A DNA stretch of 64,000 bases from Bacillus thuringiensis. GTDB taxonomy: Bacteria; Bacillota; Bacilli; Bacillales; Bacillaceae_G. Positions 42,727 to 52,297 of the stretch are shown here, piece by piece. The position numbers and the translations under genes were made by a program. Below the pieces are notes generated by a model, which saw nothing but the letters and a program-made list of their open reading frames with translations, searched no databases and was not told the origin of the DNA. Where the stretch lies: assembly GCF_022095615.2 (NCBI RefSeq), contig NZ_CP155559.1, positions 4,089,501 to 4,153,500 of the forward strand. The letters run 5' to 3'. Every line of letters begins with the position of its first letter. Position 1 is the first letter of the stretch.

Positions 42727-43656
42727 TTAGTAAACCGTTTCTTTAAAGAAGAATCCTGTGTCTAACGGACGATTTACTGGTTGCATTTCTTCTATTTCTT
42801 TATATAGAGCATCTTTCACGTCATAATACGCATCACGATCTTCCACACATAAATCAATCGCTTGACGATATTTCTTCGTTACTTCAATAATGTATTCTGA
42901 GCTTTTTAGTACACCATCGATTTTTAAGCTGTCAACTTCAGCTTCGATTAGTTCCTCTAATTCATCGATGAAACAAATATCGTTCGGACTCATAATATGA
43001 GTACCATTTTCATCTTCATAGATTGGATATTTATTGTTACGCTCTGGGTCATATAAGAACATATTCTCTTCATATTTTTTCTTTTCAATGTCAAGATTAC
43101 GTCCTTGATACTCAAAGTAGTTTCCTACTAATGAACGCTTCGATTGGAACATACAAGTCATACCGTGAATTTGTACTTCTAGTTCCACTTCAGCATTTTC
43201 TTTTAAATCAACAATTTCATCTAAGCTAAGCTCACGAGCTAATATAGCACGCTTAGCTCCTCGTTGTCCCCAGTAATTACAAGTAAACCAGTTCGTTGCT
43301 GTCGTTTCTGTATTCCAGTGCAACTGCATATTTGGCGCTACTTCACGAACAGCCATTAATACCGCTGGATCCCCAAAAACAATTGCATCTACATTCACTT
43401 CGTTTAAAAATGAAACGTAATCTGTTAATTCTTCTACTTTATCGTTGTGGAACATAGCGTTCATTGCTACGTATACTTTCACACCATTTTCATGTGCGAT
43501 CCTCACAGCTTGCTTCACATCTTCACGTGAAAACTCCCCCGCTAAACGTAAACCAAACTTTTGCTCACCGATCATTACCGCATCTGCTCCTGCTTTCGCA
43601 AGAGGTTCGATATCCGCTACCGCTCTTGGCGTTACTAACAATTCAGGCTTCTTCAT
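42727..43656 (-). CDS. trhP1: U32 peptidase-like tRNA hydroxylation protein, YrrN
   Basis: A 309-residue shorter U32 protein, paralogous to the adjacent trhP2. It shares the TIM-barrel core (MKKPELLVTPRAVADIEPLA, GADAVMIGEQKFGLRL) and the signature EVQIHGMTCMFQSKRSLVGN. The second cysteine group and C-terminal beta domain of TrhP2 are absent, so the two probably work as a heteromer. The gene starts 7 bp after the trmR stop. Confidence 0.9.
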   Translation of the reverse strand: MKKPELLVTPRAVADIEPLAKAGADAVMIGEQKFGLRLAGEFSREDVKQAVRIAHENGVKVYVAMNAMFHNDKVEELTDYVSFLNEVNVDAIVFGDPAVLMAVREVAPNMQLHWNTETTATNWFTCNYWGQRGAKRAILARELSLDEIVDLKENAEVELEVQIHGMTCMFQSKRSLVGNYFEYQGRNLDIEKKKYEENMFLYDPERNNKYPIYEDENGTHIMSPNDICFIDELEELIEAEVDSLKIDGVLKSSEYIIEVTKKYRQAIDLCVEDRDAYYDVKDALYKEIEEMQPVNRPLDTGFFFKETVY

Positions 43657-43663
43657 ACCTTGG

Positions 43664-44305
43664 TCACCCTCTCTTTTTACTAACAGCTACTCCATCACCA
43701 ATTGGGAAAATCGTTGTATCATATCCTTCATGGTTCATAAGCCACTCATTGTACGTCTTAATACGACGGATTAAACCACGTGTACGTCTGTTTTCAATTT
43801 TCTCTTTTGTCGTTACAAGACCATGGTACATAACATTATCTGAAATAATTACGCCACCAGGATTTAATAACGGTTCATATAAGTCAAAAAAGCGACGATA
43901 TTGTCCTTTTGCTGCATCAATAAAAATAACATCAAATGTTCCATGTTCTTCTACTTGCTCGCCTGTTTCTAACGCATCACCGTAAATAACGGAAATACGC
44001 TCTTTAACTGGTGAACGTTCTATATATTCAAGTGCTTTTTCATATCGCTCGTGATTGCGTTCAACTGTCACAATGCGAGAATTTGGAATAGCTTGCATCA
44101 TACGAATACTAGAATAGCCAATTGCTGTACCAAGCTCTAAAATACTTTTTGGTCCAATTAAACGTAAAAATTGCAACATAAATTCCATTCCAAGTCGATC
44201 CATAATCGGCACATGATTTTCTTTCGCATAGTCTTCCATTTCAAGAATTAATTTATCTTTCGGATCAATAAATGATAATAGGTACTCGTTAACTGCATCC
44301 TCCAT
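43664..44305 (-). CDS. trmR: tRNA 5-hydroxyuridine methyltransferase
   Basis: A 213-residue class I O-methyltransferase (catechol-O-methyltransferase-like) with SAM motif ILELGTAIGYSSIRMMQ, acidic IVTVERNHERYEKA, and FDVIFIDAAKGQYRRFFDLY including the metal-binding Asp. The B. subtilis homologue YrrM/TrmR methylates ho5U34 to mo5U34 in several tRNAs. It is first in the trmR-trhP1-trhP2 operon, so hydroxylation and methylation genes are contiguous. The 44306-44507 gap upstream holds the mltG terminator and no gene. Confidence 0.92.
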   Translation of the reverse strand: MEDAVNEYLLSFIDPKDKLILEMEDYAKENHVPIMDRLGMEFMLQFLRLIGPKSILELGTAIGYSSIRMMQAIPNSRIVTVERNHERYEKALEYIERSPVKERISVIYGDALETGEQVEEHGTFDVIFIDAAKGQYRRFFDLYEPLLNPGGVIISDNVMYHGLVTTKEKIENRRTRGLIRRIKTYNEWLMNHEGYDTTIFPIGDGVAVSKKRG

Positions 44306-44464
44306 AATGGTCCTCCTTATTTACATGGAGAAGTGCCTCTATGACGTCTTTTCACACATAGAATGCAATAAAAATACAAGCCAGTTTCACCCTTAGCTTG
44401 TACGTCCCGTTTTGATATTAAAAACGATTCTTCTGCCAGTTTTTAACCCGATATATTTTACCAC

Positions 44465-44501
44465 AAAAAAGAGGGATGTGCGACCTTTTTCGCTATCCCT
44501 C
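44465..44501 (-). terminator. Intrinsic terminator of mltG
   Basis: GAGGGAT(A)GCG / CGC(AC)ATCCCTC hairpin followed by TTTTTT on the minus strand, 7 bp past the mltG stop. Confidence 0.8.
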
Positions 44502-44507
44502 CTCATT

Positions 44508-45581
44508 TCACTGTTTTTTCGTAATATATTTTTGCTTTAATGCATTATGCTCTTCCAATGTTTTCGCATAGTACACTTCACCAGTTGGTGCAGCTAAGAA
44601 ATAATAATAATCTGTTTGCGCAGGTTCTAAAGCCGCCTCCACTGAATGTTTACCAGAGTTTGCAATCGGACCAACCGGCAATCCTTTCACAACATACGTA
44701 TTGTACGGTGAGTTTACCTTTAAATCTTCGTATAATACACGTTGTTTATGCTTTCCAAGTGCGTATAATACTGTTGGATCGGTTTGCAGTGGCATACCCT
44801 TTGCTAAACGATTATAAAAGACACTAGATATCTTTTGACGATCTGTAAAACCTGTCGCCTCTTCTTCAATAAGTGAAGACAATGTTAAAAGCTGATGAAC
44901 ATCCCAGTTTTTCGCTTTCATTTTTGCCTCGTTTTGAACTACGATTGCATTCGTTTTCTCAAGCATCGGAATTACAATTTCTTCTAACGTCGTATCTTTT
45001 TTATAGAAAGAGTACGTTGCAGGATATAAATAACCTTCTAATGGGTATTTAATATTGCTATCAAAGATTTTATCCGTTAATAACTTTGGATACTTTTGCT
45101 GCATTTTTTGAACAAATGCTTTATCGTTTAATTGACGTACAACATCATCTTTATTCCACTTTAATTCGTTTGCAATTGCATCTGCAATTTCAGTTACTTG
45201 TGCCCCTTCTTTTATCGTCACTTTATAAAGAGCTGGACGATGAACATTACCAGATGACATTTGTTCAATCACATCTGAGGCATTCATTGAAGGATTTAAT
45301 AAATATGTACCCGCTTGTAAATTTTTTGATTTAGCCTTTGTATAAAAACTAAAAACTGTACCGTTTTTCACAGCACCTTTTTCTTCTAAAATCTCACCAA
45401 TTTTACTAGTAGATGATCCCTTGGGAATTTCTACTTCAATCTCTTTTTTATTCCCGCTATCAACTGGTCCTAATGCGGATGAAATATACGCATAGACTGA
45501 ACCACAAACTAAAAGCAGTGCAATAATCGAAAATAAAAAAAGACGTCTACGCTTTTTTTTCACTTGATTCTCTATCAACAC
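44508..45581 (-). CDS. mltG: Endolytic murein transglycosylase MltG
   Basis: Cleaves nascent glycan strands and sets their length. The 357-residue protein has a basic cytosolic stretch (KKKRRR), one transmembrane helix (about 13-35), a LysM-like domain (about 45-105) and the YceG catalytic domain. The catalytic Glu lies in LSSLIEEEATG; RQKISSVFYNRLAKGMPLQT and QTDPTVLYALG follow. An ATG after GGAAGAGTG gives the start. It corresponds to B. subtilis YrrL. Confidence 0.94.
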   Translation of the reverse strand: MLIENQVKKKRRRLFLFSIIALLLVCGSVYAYISSALGPVDSGNKKEIEVEIPKGSSTSKIGEILEEKGAVKNGTVFSFYTKAKSKNLQAGTYLLNPSMNASDVIEQMSSGNVHRPALYKVTIKEGAQVTEIADAIANELKWNKDDVVRQLNDKAFVQKMQQKYPKLLTDKIFDSNIKYPLEGYLYPATYSFYKKDTTLEEIVIPMLEKTNAIVVQNEAKMKAKNWDVHQLLTLSSLIEEEATGFTDRQKISSVFYNRLAKGMPLQTDPTVLYALGKHKQRVLYEDLKVNSPYNTYVVKGLPVGPIANSGKHSVEAALEPAQTDYYYFLAAPTGEVYYAKTLEEHNALKQKYITKKQ

Positions 45582-45751
45582 TCTTCCTCCTTAATTAAAT
45601 TGTAGACCGTATGTATATCTTTCTATACAACACGATATAAAACACAATAAATTTATTTATCTTTTTTAGATAGACATTTTATTTTTCTACAATCCGTCTC
45701 ATTATACTACAAAGGATTGCAAGGTTTCGACAAAAAATCTTTCATTTTACA

Positions 45752-45787
45752 TATAAAAAAAGATGGACTATATGTCGTCCATCTTTT
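45752..45787 (-). terminator. Intrinsic terminator of yrzB
   Basis: AAAAGATGGAC / GTCCATCTTTT with an 8-nt loop and TTTTTTTATA on the minus strand. Confidence 0.83.
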
Positions 45788-45796
45788 CAGTACTTA

Positions 45797-46075
45797 TTAT
45801 TCAGCTTCTTGCTCATCAGCTAGAGTGTTGAACATTTCTTGTACCATTTCCCACTCTTCTTCAGATTCGATCGGAAGTAAATTTCCGCCCTCTTCTTCAT
45901 TTTGCTCATAAGCCATTGCATCATAAATTGGGTCTCCATCTTCATCTACTTCACCGATTGGAGAGAAGACTACGTATGATTTTTTGCCAAATTTTTCAGC
46001 ATCAAAAGTGAAAATAATTTCACATAAATGTTCGTTACCTTTTTCGTCTACAATTGTAATTTGATTTTCTTCCAT
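45797..46075 (-). CDS. yrzB: YrzB family protein (DUF1292)
   Basis: A 92-residue strongly acidic protein of unknown function (DUF1292). MEENQITIVDEKGNEHLCEI and KKSYVVFSPIGEVDEDGDPI, then a Glu-rich C-terminus, are typical. I chose the ATG at 46075 (GAGGTG 6 nt upstream) over the GTG nine bases earlier, which overlaps that RBS. It follows ruvX by 12 bp and closes the ireB-ruvX-yrzB unit. Confidence 0.9.
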   Translation of the reverse strand: MEENQITIVDEKGNEHLCEIIFTFDAEKFGKKSYVVFSPIGEVDEDGDPIYDAMAYEQNEEEGGNLLPIESEEEWEMVQEMFNTLADEQEAE

Positions 46076-46087
46076 TTTGGTCACCTC

Positions 46088-46501
46088 TTATTTACTATCT
46101 AAAAATCCTTGTAAGATTACGACTGCAGCCATCTTATCGATTACTTGCTTTCGCTTCTTACGGCTTACATCAGCTGAAATGAGCAGACGTTCCGCTGCCA
46201 TCGTCGACAAACGCTCGTCCCACATTACAACGTCTAATTGTAACAGCTCTCGTAGGTTTTCTGCAAATTGTTGGCACGCTTCACCACGTGGGCCAATTGT
46301 ACCATTCATATTTTTAGGTAAACCTACTACTATTTTGTCCACATTGTACTGCTTTACTAACTCAGAAATACGATCAAAACCAAAGTTGCCTCGTTCTTCG
46401 TTAATCCTGATTGTTTCCAGTCCTTGCGCTGTCCAGCCCATTTCGTCGCTCATTGCAACTCCGACTGTTTTTGTACCTACATCTAAACCTAATATCCGCA
46501 T
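46088..46501 (-). CDS. ruvX: Holliday junction resolvase-like RuvX (YqgF)
   Basis: A 137-residue RNase H-fold nuclease. The N-terminal [19 protein letters not shown] holds the first catalytic Asp; [19 protein letters not shown] and [18 protein letters not shown] hold the remaining acidic residues. YqgF proteins act in pre-16S rRNA 5'-end processing and possibly in Holliday junction resolution. It lies 3 bp downstream of ireB. Confidence 0.94.
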   Translation of the reverse strand: MRILGLDVGTKTVGVAMSDEMGWTAQGLETIRINEERGNFGFDRISELVKQYNVDKIVVGLPKNMNGTIGPRGEACQQFAENLRELLQLDVVMWDERLSTMAAERLLISADVSRKKRKQVIDKMAAVVILQGFLDSK

Positions 46502-46504
46502 AAA

Positions 46505-46771
46505 CTACTCCTCACGATGATGTTTCAAGTAAGACTTCACAAGCTCTTCAATTAACTCATCACGTTCAAGCTTGCGAATGATGCTTCGTGCATCTTTATG
46601 GCGAGGTATGTATGCTGGGTCTCCACTTAATAAATAACCGACGATTTGGTTAATCGGATTATAACCTTTTTCTTGAAGTGCATCATACACAGTTAAAAGT
46701 ACATCATTTACATGGACACTCTGTTTTTCATCTTGAATGCTAAACTTCATTGTTTTATCAAAACCGTCCAT
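46505..46771 (-). CDS. ireB: IreB family regulatory phosphoprotein (YrzL)
   Basis: An 88-residue member of the UPF0297/IreB family, beginning [20 protein letters not shown] with [20 protein letters not shown] in the middle. In Enterococcus the homologue is phosphorylated near the N-terminus by the IreK kinase (a Thr is present at residue 7 here) and influences cephalosporin resistance; its role in Bacillus is not clear. The ATG at 46771 has GAGGTGCTTGAA before it. Order alaS-ireB-ruvX-yrzB is conserved in Bacilli. Confidence 0.92.
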   Translation of the reverse strand: MDGFDKTMKFSIQDEKQSVHVNDVLLTVYDALQEKGYNPINQIVGYLLSGDPAYIPRHKDARSIIRKLERDELIEELVKSYLKHHREE

Positions 46772-46847
46772 TTCAAGCACCTCACTTATATAGTAAGTAT
46801 AGGGAGAAGAACTTCTCCTCTCCCTACCATTGTACACTACTATCTCT

Positions 46848-49490
46848 TTATTTTGAAACAGATTTAACGTACTCTTGTACAAATGCTAAAGCTTCCTCAA
46901 CTTGCGCTGGGTTTTTACCGCCTGCTTGAGCCATATCAGGACGGCCACCACCGCCGCCGCCGCAACGAGAAGCTACTTCTTTCACAAGTTTACCAGCATG
47001 GTAACCTTGGCTAATTAAATCTTTCGTTACGCCAGCTAAGATGTTCACTTTATCATCATTTACAGACGCTAACACGACAACTGCAGACTCTAATTTATTT
47101 TTCAGGTCATCCATCATCGTACGTAAGTTGTTCATATCTGCAACGTTTACTTTCGCTGCTAATACGTTTACACCATCAACTGTCATTACTGAATCAGTTA
47201 AGTTTCCAGCTTCAATGTTACTTAATTTTGCAGCAAGAGATTCATTTTCTTTTTGAAGTTGTTTTACTTCAGCAAATAAACCATCCACTCTTGTTAAAAT
47301 ATCTTTCGGATTTGTTTTCATTTTTCCTGCTGCTTCTTTTAATAAACCTACTTGATCGTTCATTAATTCGTATGCAGACTTACCAGTTACCGCCTCAATA
47401 CGACGAGTTCCTGCACCGATACCAGACTCAGCAACGATTTTGAAAATACCGATAGAAGCTGTGTTATCAACGTGACAACCACCGCAAAGCTCTAAGCTGT
47501 AATCGCCAACTTGTACAACGCGTACTACATCACCGTATTTTTCACCGAATAATGCCATTGCGCCCATTTCTTTCGCTTCTTCGATTGCTTTTTGAGAAAT
47601 CTCAACATCAATACTTTCCCAAATTTTCTCGTTTACCATACGCTCAATTTTTTCTAATTCGTCAGCTTGTACTTGACCGAAGTGAGAGAAGTCAAAGCGT
47701 AAACGTTCAGAAGTTACAAGAGAACCTGCTTGGTTAACATGCGTTCCAAGTACGTCTTTTAATGCTTGGTGTAATAAGTGAGTTGCTGTATGGTTTTTCA
47801 CAACGCTACTACGGTTCTTTGTATCAATAACAGCTTTCACAGCCGCATCTTTCGTTAATGTACCTTCTTCAACGACAACTTTGTGCAAGTTTTGGCCGTT
47901 TGGTGCTTTTTGTACGTCTTTTACAAGAACTTTCACGCCGTCAGCAAGAAGGTAACCACGGTCTGCAATTTGTCCACCGCTCTCAGCATAGAATGGTGTT
48001 ACATCAAGCATTAATTGTCCTTCTTCACCAGCTTGTAAGCTGTCTGTGTATTCGCCGTTTTTCACAAGCGCAACAACGTTACTTTCTGTTGCAACTGTAC
48101 CGTAACCAACGAACTCGCTCGCTACTTTCACTTCTCCAAGGACACCACCTTGAACTTGCATAGAATCAACGTCTTGACGAGCAGCACGTGCGCGCTCACG
48201 TTGTTTTTCCATTTCATTTTCAAAGCCTTCCTGATCGACTGTCATACCAGCTTCTTCTGCATATTCTTCTGTTAATTCAATCGGGAAACCGTATGTGTCA
48301 TATAGACGGAACGCATCTACTCCAGAAATAACAGTTACTTTTTCTTCTTTTGCTTTTGTGATAACTTCAGCTAAAATTGCTTCCCCATCATGAAGTGTTT
48401 CATGGAAACGCTCTTCTTCGTTTTTCACAACTTTTGCTATAAAATCTTTCTTTTCAAGTACTTCTGGGTAGAAGTCTTTCATTACCTCTCCAACAACCGG
48501 CACTAATTCAAACATGAATGGACGGTTGATGTTTAATTTCTTCGAATAACGAACCGCACGGCGTAATAAACGACGTAATACATAACCACGGCCTTCGTTA
48601 GATGGAAGAGCACCGTCACCTACAGCAAATGTTACTGTACGGATATGGTCAGCAATTACTTTAAACGCCATATCTTTTTCTAAGTCACCATCACGATACT
48701 TCTCACCAGAAATTGATTCTGTTGCGCCAATCATCGGCATGAATAGGTCTGTGTCAAAGTTTGTAGGTACATCTTGAACGATAGATGTCATACGCTCTAG
48801 ACCCATCCCTGTATCTATGTTTTTCTTAGGAAGCGGTGTATATGAACCGTCTGGATTATGGTTAAATTGAGAGAATACAAGGTTCCATACTTCTAAGTAA
48901 CGCTCGTTTTCTCCGCCTGGATATAATTCTGGGTCACTAAAGTCATTACCGTAAGCTTCTCCGCGGTCATAGAAAATCTCTGTATTCGGTCCGCTTGGTC
49001 CTTCACCGATATCCCAGAAGTTTTCTTCTAAACGGATGATGCGCTCTTTTGGAACACCCATTTTTTCATTCCAAATTGTGAATGCTTCTTCATCTTCTGG
49101 ATGGATTGTAACTGATAGTAATTCTTTATCGAATCCGATCCATTTGTCGCTCGTTAAGAATTCCCAAGCCCAAGTAATTGCTTCTTCTTTAAAGTAATCA
49201 CCGATTGAGAAGTTTCCTAACATTTCAAAGAATGTATGGTGACGAGCTGTTTTTCCTACGTTTTCAATATCGTTTGTACGAATTGATTTTTGAGCATTTG
49301 TAATACGTGGATTTTGCGGGATTACACGTCCATCAAAATATTTTTTTAATGTCGCTACACCACTGTTAATCCATAACAGAGATGGATCTTCATGCGGAAC
49401 TAGTGATGCACTAGGTTCTACTGCATGTCCTTTTTCTTGGAAAAAGTCTAAAAACATTTGACGAATTTGTGCGCCTGTTAGTTGTTTCAT
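46848..49490 (-). CDS. alaS: Alanyl-tRNA synthetase
   Basis: Charges tRNA-Ala. The 880-residue class II synthetase has the aminoacylation core (residues 1-about 460; starts [20 protein letters not shown]). The editing domain carries zinc-binding [12 protein letters not shown] and CGGCHVDNT, and a glycine-rich C-terminal C-Ala domain follows ([17 protein letters not shown]). The length is standard. AAGGAGG precedes the ATG. Expression is controlled by the alanine T-box directly upstream. Confidence 0.97.
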   Translation of the reverse strand: MKQLTGAQIRQMFLDFFQEKGHAVEPSASLVPHEDPSLLWINSGVATLKKYFDGRVIPQNPRITNAQKSIRTNDIENVGKTARHHTFFEMLGNFSIGDYFKEEAITWAWEFLTSDKWIGFDKELLSVTIHPEDEEAFTIWNEKMGVPKERIIRLEENFWDIGEGPSGPNTEIFYDRGEAYGNDFSDPELYPGGENERYLEVWNLVFSQFNHNPDGSYTPLPKKNIDTGMGLERMTSIVQDVPTNFDTDLFMPMIGATESISGEKYRDGDLEKDMAFKVIADHIRTVTFAVGDGALPSNEGRGYVLRRLLRRAVRYSKKLNINRPFMFELVPVVGEVMKDFYPEVLEKKDFIAKVVKNEEERFHETLHDGEAILAEVITKAKEEKVTVISGVDAFRLYDTYGFPIELTEEYAEEAGMTVDQEGFENEMEKQRERARAARQDVDSMQVQGGVLGEVKVASEFVGYGTVATESNVVALVKNGEYTDSLQAGEEGQLMLDVTPFYAESGGQIADRGYLLADGVKVLVKDVQKAPNGQNLHKVVVEEGTLTKDAAVKAVIDTKNRSSVVKNHTATHLLHQALKDVLGTHVNQAGSLVTSERLRFDFSHFGQVQADELEKIERMVNEKIWESIDVEISQKAIEEAKEMGAMALFGEKYGDVVRVVQVGDYSLELCGGCHVDNTASIGIFKIVAESGIGAGTRRIEAVTGKSAYELMNDQVGLLKEAAGKMKTNPKDILTRVDGLFAEVKQLQKENESLAAKLSNIEAGNLTDSVMTVDGVNVLAAKVNVADMNNLRTMMDDLKNKLESAVVVLASVNDDKVNILAGVTKDLISQGYHAGKLVKEVASRCGGGGGGRPDMAQAGGKNPAQVEEALAFVQEYVKSVSK

Positions 49491-49511
49491 TGTATTTTCC
49501 TCCTTAAATAT

Positions 49512-49755
49512 AAAAAACTCCCGCCCCTATAAAAGGGACGAGAGTTAACTCGCGATACCACCCTAATTATGAATTGATTAGTATAACAATCAATTCATCA
49601 CCTCATGGTGCCGTAACGTGGCAAGACGGCAGTGATTAGCTGCTCTCAGGATTAGCTTTCTGTTACCCTTCATTTAAAGCTTCTTTCAGCCATATGGAAG
49701 CTTCTCTCTATAAATGGACTGTAACGTACTTTTTCCGTCATTGATTTAATGTATT
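49512..49755 (-). ncRNA. T-box riboswitch (alanine specifier) of alaS
   Basis: In transcript order: the Stem I AGAGAGAAGC motif; a specifier region ACAGAAAGCTAATCC with GCT (Ala) at 49656-49654; the T-box AGGGTGGTATCGCGAG (about 49564-49549); and a terminator AACTCTCGTCCC / GGGGCGGGAGTT with six Ts (49545-49512). The T-box has A/U in place of the usual CC in GGTACCGCG, a tolerated change. Confidence 0.93.
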
Positions 49756-49765
49756 ATATGACTAA

Positions 49766-49794
49766 ATATAATAGAATTCTCTTAAGTTTGTCAA
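49766..49794 (-). promoter_or_regulatory. Promoter of the alaS T-box leader
   Basis: On the minus strand TTGACA (49794-49789), a 17-bp spacer and TTATAT (49771-49766; TATATT with an 18-bp spacer is equivalent). Confidence 0.75.
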
Positions 49795-49959
49795 TGTAGA
49801 TAATCATTTATATTGCATTAACCATAGTTATTCTACTATTCATTCTTAACAGCCTTTCAATATATTATGCATTTATTAATAAATTGTACTATCTCTATAT
49901 TTTTTCAGAATATTATATTTTTTTATAATTAAATTATCAATAATAAAGGAGCGATTACA

Positions 49960-50304
49960 ATGACAACCTTATTAAGCAAAGCTAAAAACATATTAATGAC
50001 TGACGAAACAATATTGTTTTATGTAGCATGTTCATTAAATATATTTATTTATCGTTCCGTTGCAAGACCAGGACTGTTAATTTTAACGAACAAACGGCTC
50101 TTCTTTTATGGACCAGATGTAAGTAAGAACCCAATATTTGAAGAGTACTCTTTTGCAAACATTTCTAATCTAAAAGAGCAAAAACGTCTTTTCAGCAATC
50201 AAATTATATTTATGTACGATAATGAATGGAAAAAAATAAAACATATTCAAACAAATGATGTAAGCTCTCTCGTTCAACAAATACACGAGCAACTCTCAAA
50301 ATAA
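49960..50304 (+). CDS. Bacterial PH-domain protein
   Basis: A 114-residue cytosolic protein resembling one bacterial PH/GRAM-like domain: GLLILTNKRLFFYGPDVSKN followed by FEEYSFANISNLKEQKRLFS is the typical 'L-T-x-x-R-L-x-F ... F-x-x-I-x-x-x' pattern. The function is unknown. AAAGGAGCG precedes the ATG. The 49795-49959 region upstream is very AT-rich and holds no other gene. It ends at a strong terminator shared with the convergent yrrI. Confidence 0.82.
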   Translation: MTTLLSKAKNILMTDETILFYVACSLNIFIYRSVARPGLLILTNKRLFFYGPDVSKNPIFEEYSFANISNLKEQKRLFSNQIIFMYDNEWKKIKHIQTNDVSSLVQQIHEQLSK

Positions 50305-50305
50305 T

Positions 50306-50339
50306 GAAAGCCCTCTACTTTTATAAGTAGAGGGCTTTC
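50306..50339. terminator. Bidirectional terminator
   Basis: GAAAGCCCTCTACTT / AAGTAGAGGGCTTTC with a TTAT loop between convergent genes. Confidence 0.87.
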
Positions 50340-50342
50340 TTA

Positions 50343-51410
50343 TTACACATTTTCTTTTTTCCAAAGAGGTCTTACATGAACGATCACTGTACGAATGACT
50401 GCTAAAATTGGAACTGATATGAGTAATCCTACAATTCCCGCCACTTCTCCTCCAACTAGTAATGCCAGCATAATAATAACAGGATGCATACGAAGTGACT
50501 TACCAACGATGTAAGGTGATAAAATATTACTTTCCAAAAATTGTAAAATAGCAATCGTAATTCCCGCCTTAATGAGTAAACTCGTTGATACCGTTGCCGC
50601 AATCATCAATGTCGGAATCGCCCCTAAAATAGGACCGAAGTATGGGATTATATCCGTTACCCCAATAATAATGCCGAGTAATAATGGATATTTCATACCG
50701 ATAAACCAAAAAGAAAGAACAGATACTCCTCCTAATACTAAGCAAACAAATAACTGTCCTCGAATATAACTTCCGAGTGACTTATCAATTTCTTTCGCCA
50801 GCATTTGCCCTGTACTACGCCACTTACTCGGGACTAGTTTCCAAAAGATATGATAAAACTCACCGTAATCTTTTAATATGTAAAATACAATGAACGGTAT
50901 TAAGAAAATAATAAGCAACGAGTCCAATACGCCACGGGCTGTGCTCATCACTTTATTTAAAAGTGATTGTATCTTCGTTTCTACCCCACCAAAAATTTGT
51001 TTCACCTTTTCATGAATAAATGACGGGAAGTTCGCCGTTTGTTCCGTAACGCCATCCATCCAAGAATCATACATTTTTGTAAACTGCGGGAATTGTTCAT
51101 TGATTTCTTGTAACTGCTTAATCACAACTGGCGTCCCTTTATATATTCCATAACCAATTCCGCCAAAGAAAAGGATATAAATGAGCAAAATAGCGAGCGT
51201 GCGTGGCATCCCTTCCTTATGAATTTTTTCAATTAAAGGATGCAATAAATACGCAATAAAACATGCAATAAGAAACGGTGTAATTGCCACTTTAAACACA
51301 AAAACAATCGGTTCCCAAAGCGGCTTAATTTTTAAAAAGACAAGCAAACAAAGAAAGACAAGTAACAATAACCCTAAACGATATATCCAAATGATTTTAA
51401 GATTCTTCAC
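50343..51410 (-). CDS. yrrI: AI-2E family transporter (YrrI)
   Basis: A 355-residue membrane protein with about eight helices, of the AI-2 exporter/PerM superfamily. Family features are the long amphipathic segment EINEQFPQFTKMYDSWMDGV, and GVTDIIPYFGPILGAIPTLM near helix 6. The cargo is unknown. I chose the GTG at 51410 because GGAGGAGG lies about 8 nt before it; the longer frame's GTG is inside that RBS. Its position next to alaS follows B. subtilis. Confidence 0.9.
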   Translation of the reverse strand: MKNLKIIWIYRLGLLLLVFLCLLVFLKIKPLWEPIVFVFKVAITPFLIACFIAYLLHPLIEKIHKEGMPRTLAILLIYILFFGGIGYGIYKGTPVVIKQLQEINEQFPQFTKMYDSWMDGVTEQTANFPSFIHEKVKQIFGGVETKIQSLLNKVMSTARGVLDSLLIIFLIPFIVFYILKDYGEFYHIFWKLVPSKWRSTGQMLAKEIDKSLGSYIRGQLFVCLVLGGVSVLSFWFIGMKYPLLLGIIIGVTDIIPYFGPILGAIPTLMIAATVSTSLLIKAGITIAILQFLESNILSPYIVGKSLRMHPVIIMLALLVGGEVAGIVGLLISVPILAVIRTVIVHVRPLWKKENV

Positions 51411-51586
51411 ACGAAAAACCTCCTCCACCTTTATTGTGAAAATAAATAGGGTAGGTTATGTGCAAAAGTTTTAAAATCTTTTCGTGTAGACCATACTGTT
51501 TTGTAAAGATATACATATACATAACATAATAAGGACAACCACCCCTGAGAATGCAGCATGAAACAATATAATCAGGAGGGCTCATA

Positions 51587-51799
51587 ATGGTTTTATTTAT
51601 GCTCGTATTATCAGCACTTTTTATGATTCTTGAATGGGTTTGTATCGGGTTTGGTATTTGGAAAGGTTTCTTTATTCGTTCCTCACGAAAAGAAAGGGCG
51701 AAGCAATTATTTCATTACGGCATGCTTGGCGTTGGATGTTACGGCCTATCTTATCTCTTCTCTGAAATTGGACTTTTATATTTACATACAAGTGCATAA
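51587..51799 (+). CDS. Small membrane protein, unknown
   Basis: A 70-residue protein with two transmembrane helices (about 3-28 and 44-65) joined by a basic loop (RSSRKERAKQ). TCAGGAGGGCTC precedes the ATG. I do not recognise a family. It is isolated between divergent yrrI and convergent yrzQ, with its own terminator overlapping the stop codon. Confidence 0.72.
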   Translation: MVLFMLVLSALFMILEWVCIGFGIWKGFFIRSSRKERAKQLFHYGMLGVGCYGLSYLFSEIGLLYLHTSA

Positions 51800-51830
51800 A
51801 AAAACTCCCTTATCATAAAGGGAGTTTTTT
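51798..51830. terminator. Bidirectional terminator
   Basis: AAAAAACTCCCTT / AAGGGAGTTTTTT with a 5-nt loop between the small membrane gene and yrzQ. Confidence 0.85.
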
Positions 51831-51834
51831 GCGC

Positions 51835-51963
51835 TTATAGATAAGATTTAATCATCTTACGTGCTTTTTTCATATTGCGTTTTGAAAATACATCTTGCTT
51901 GCGAGCATATTGATACGCTGCCGCTCCAACACCTAATGCGATTAATGAATTGCGTAGATTCAA
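51835..51963 (-). CDS. yrzQ: YrzQ-like small protein (DUF3918)
   Basis: A 42-residue basic protein, MNLRNSLIALGVGAAAYQYA followed by RKQDVFSKRNMKKARKMIKS and YL. A short glycine/alanine-rich hydrophobic segment near the N-terminus is followed by a cationic helix. It starts with TTG, preceded by AAGGGGG and a 7-nt spacer. It matches my recollection of the DUF3918/YrzQ family encoded near recD2. The function is unknown. Confidence 0.75.
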   Translation of the reverse strand: MNLRNSLIALGVGAAAYQYARKQDVFSKRNMKKARKMIKSYL

Positions 51964-51981
51964 AGTAAATCCCCCTTTTCG

Positions 51982-52170
51982 TTATCCGATCGTTCTTTCG
52001 TTCTCATCAAATAAATCATCAAGTGAGCTTAATGAACCATCTTCTTCTACTTGATGCGTATGGATTTTCCCCTTTGAAACCGATAATTCGATATAACAAT
52101 TCCAGCAATAAAATTGGTTGACACCTATTTTTCCAATGTCTTTCCCTTTGCAATTTGGACAAATGAACAT
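51982..52170 (-). CDS. yrzR: Small zinc-ribbon protein (YrzR-like)
   Basis: A 62-residue protein with two cysteine pairs, CPNC (residues 4-7) and CWNC (22-25), spaced as a zinc ribbon, followed by an acidic tail (SSLDDLFDENERT). The start is well supported by AAGGAGATG 9 nt upstream. The symbol is by position and general resemblance. Upstream, 52171-52297 contains no gene but a GTGAAATTATA segment also found on the other side of recD2. Confidence 0.75.
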   Translation of the reverse strand: MFICPNCKGKDIGKIGVNQFYCWNCYIELSVSKGKIHTHQVEEDGSLSSLDDLFDENERTIG

Positions 52171-52297
52171 ATGGCTTTCATCTCCTTACAGTCTCCCAGA
52201 TTCTATTCGCCATTATGTCCAAACCGCATTCATTTATACATTGCTGGAGCCTTTCAACGTTATACGTTTGAAAGTTTCACTATATAATTTCACCTTG

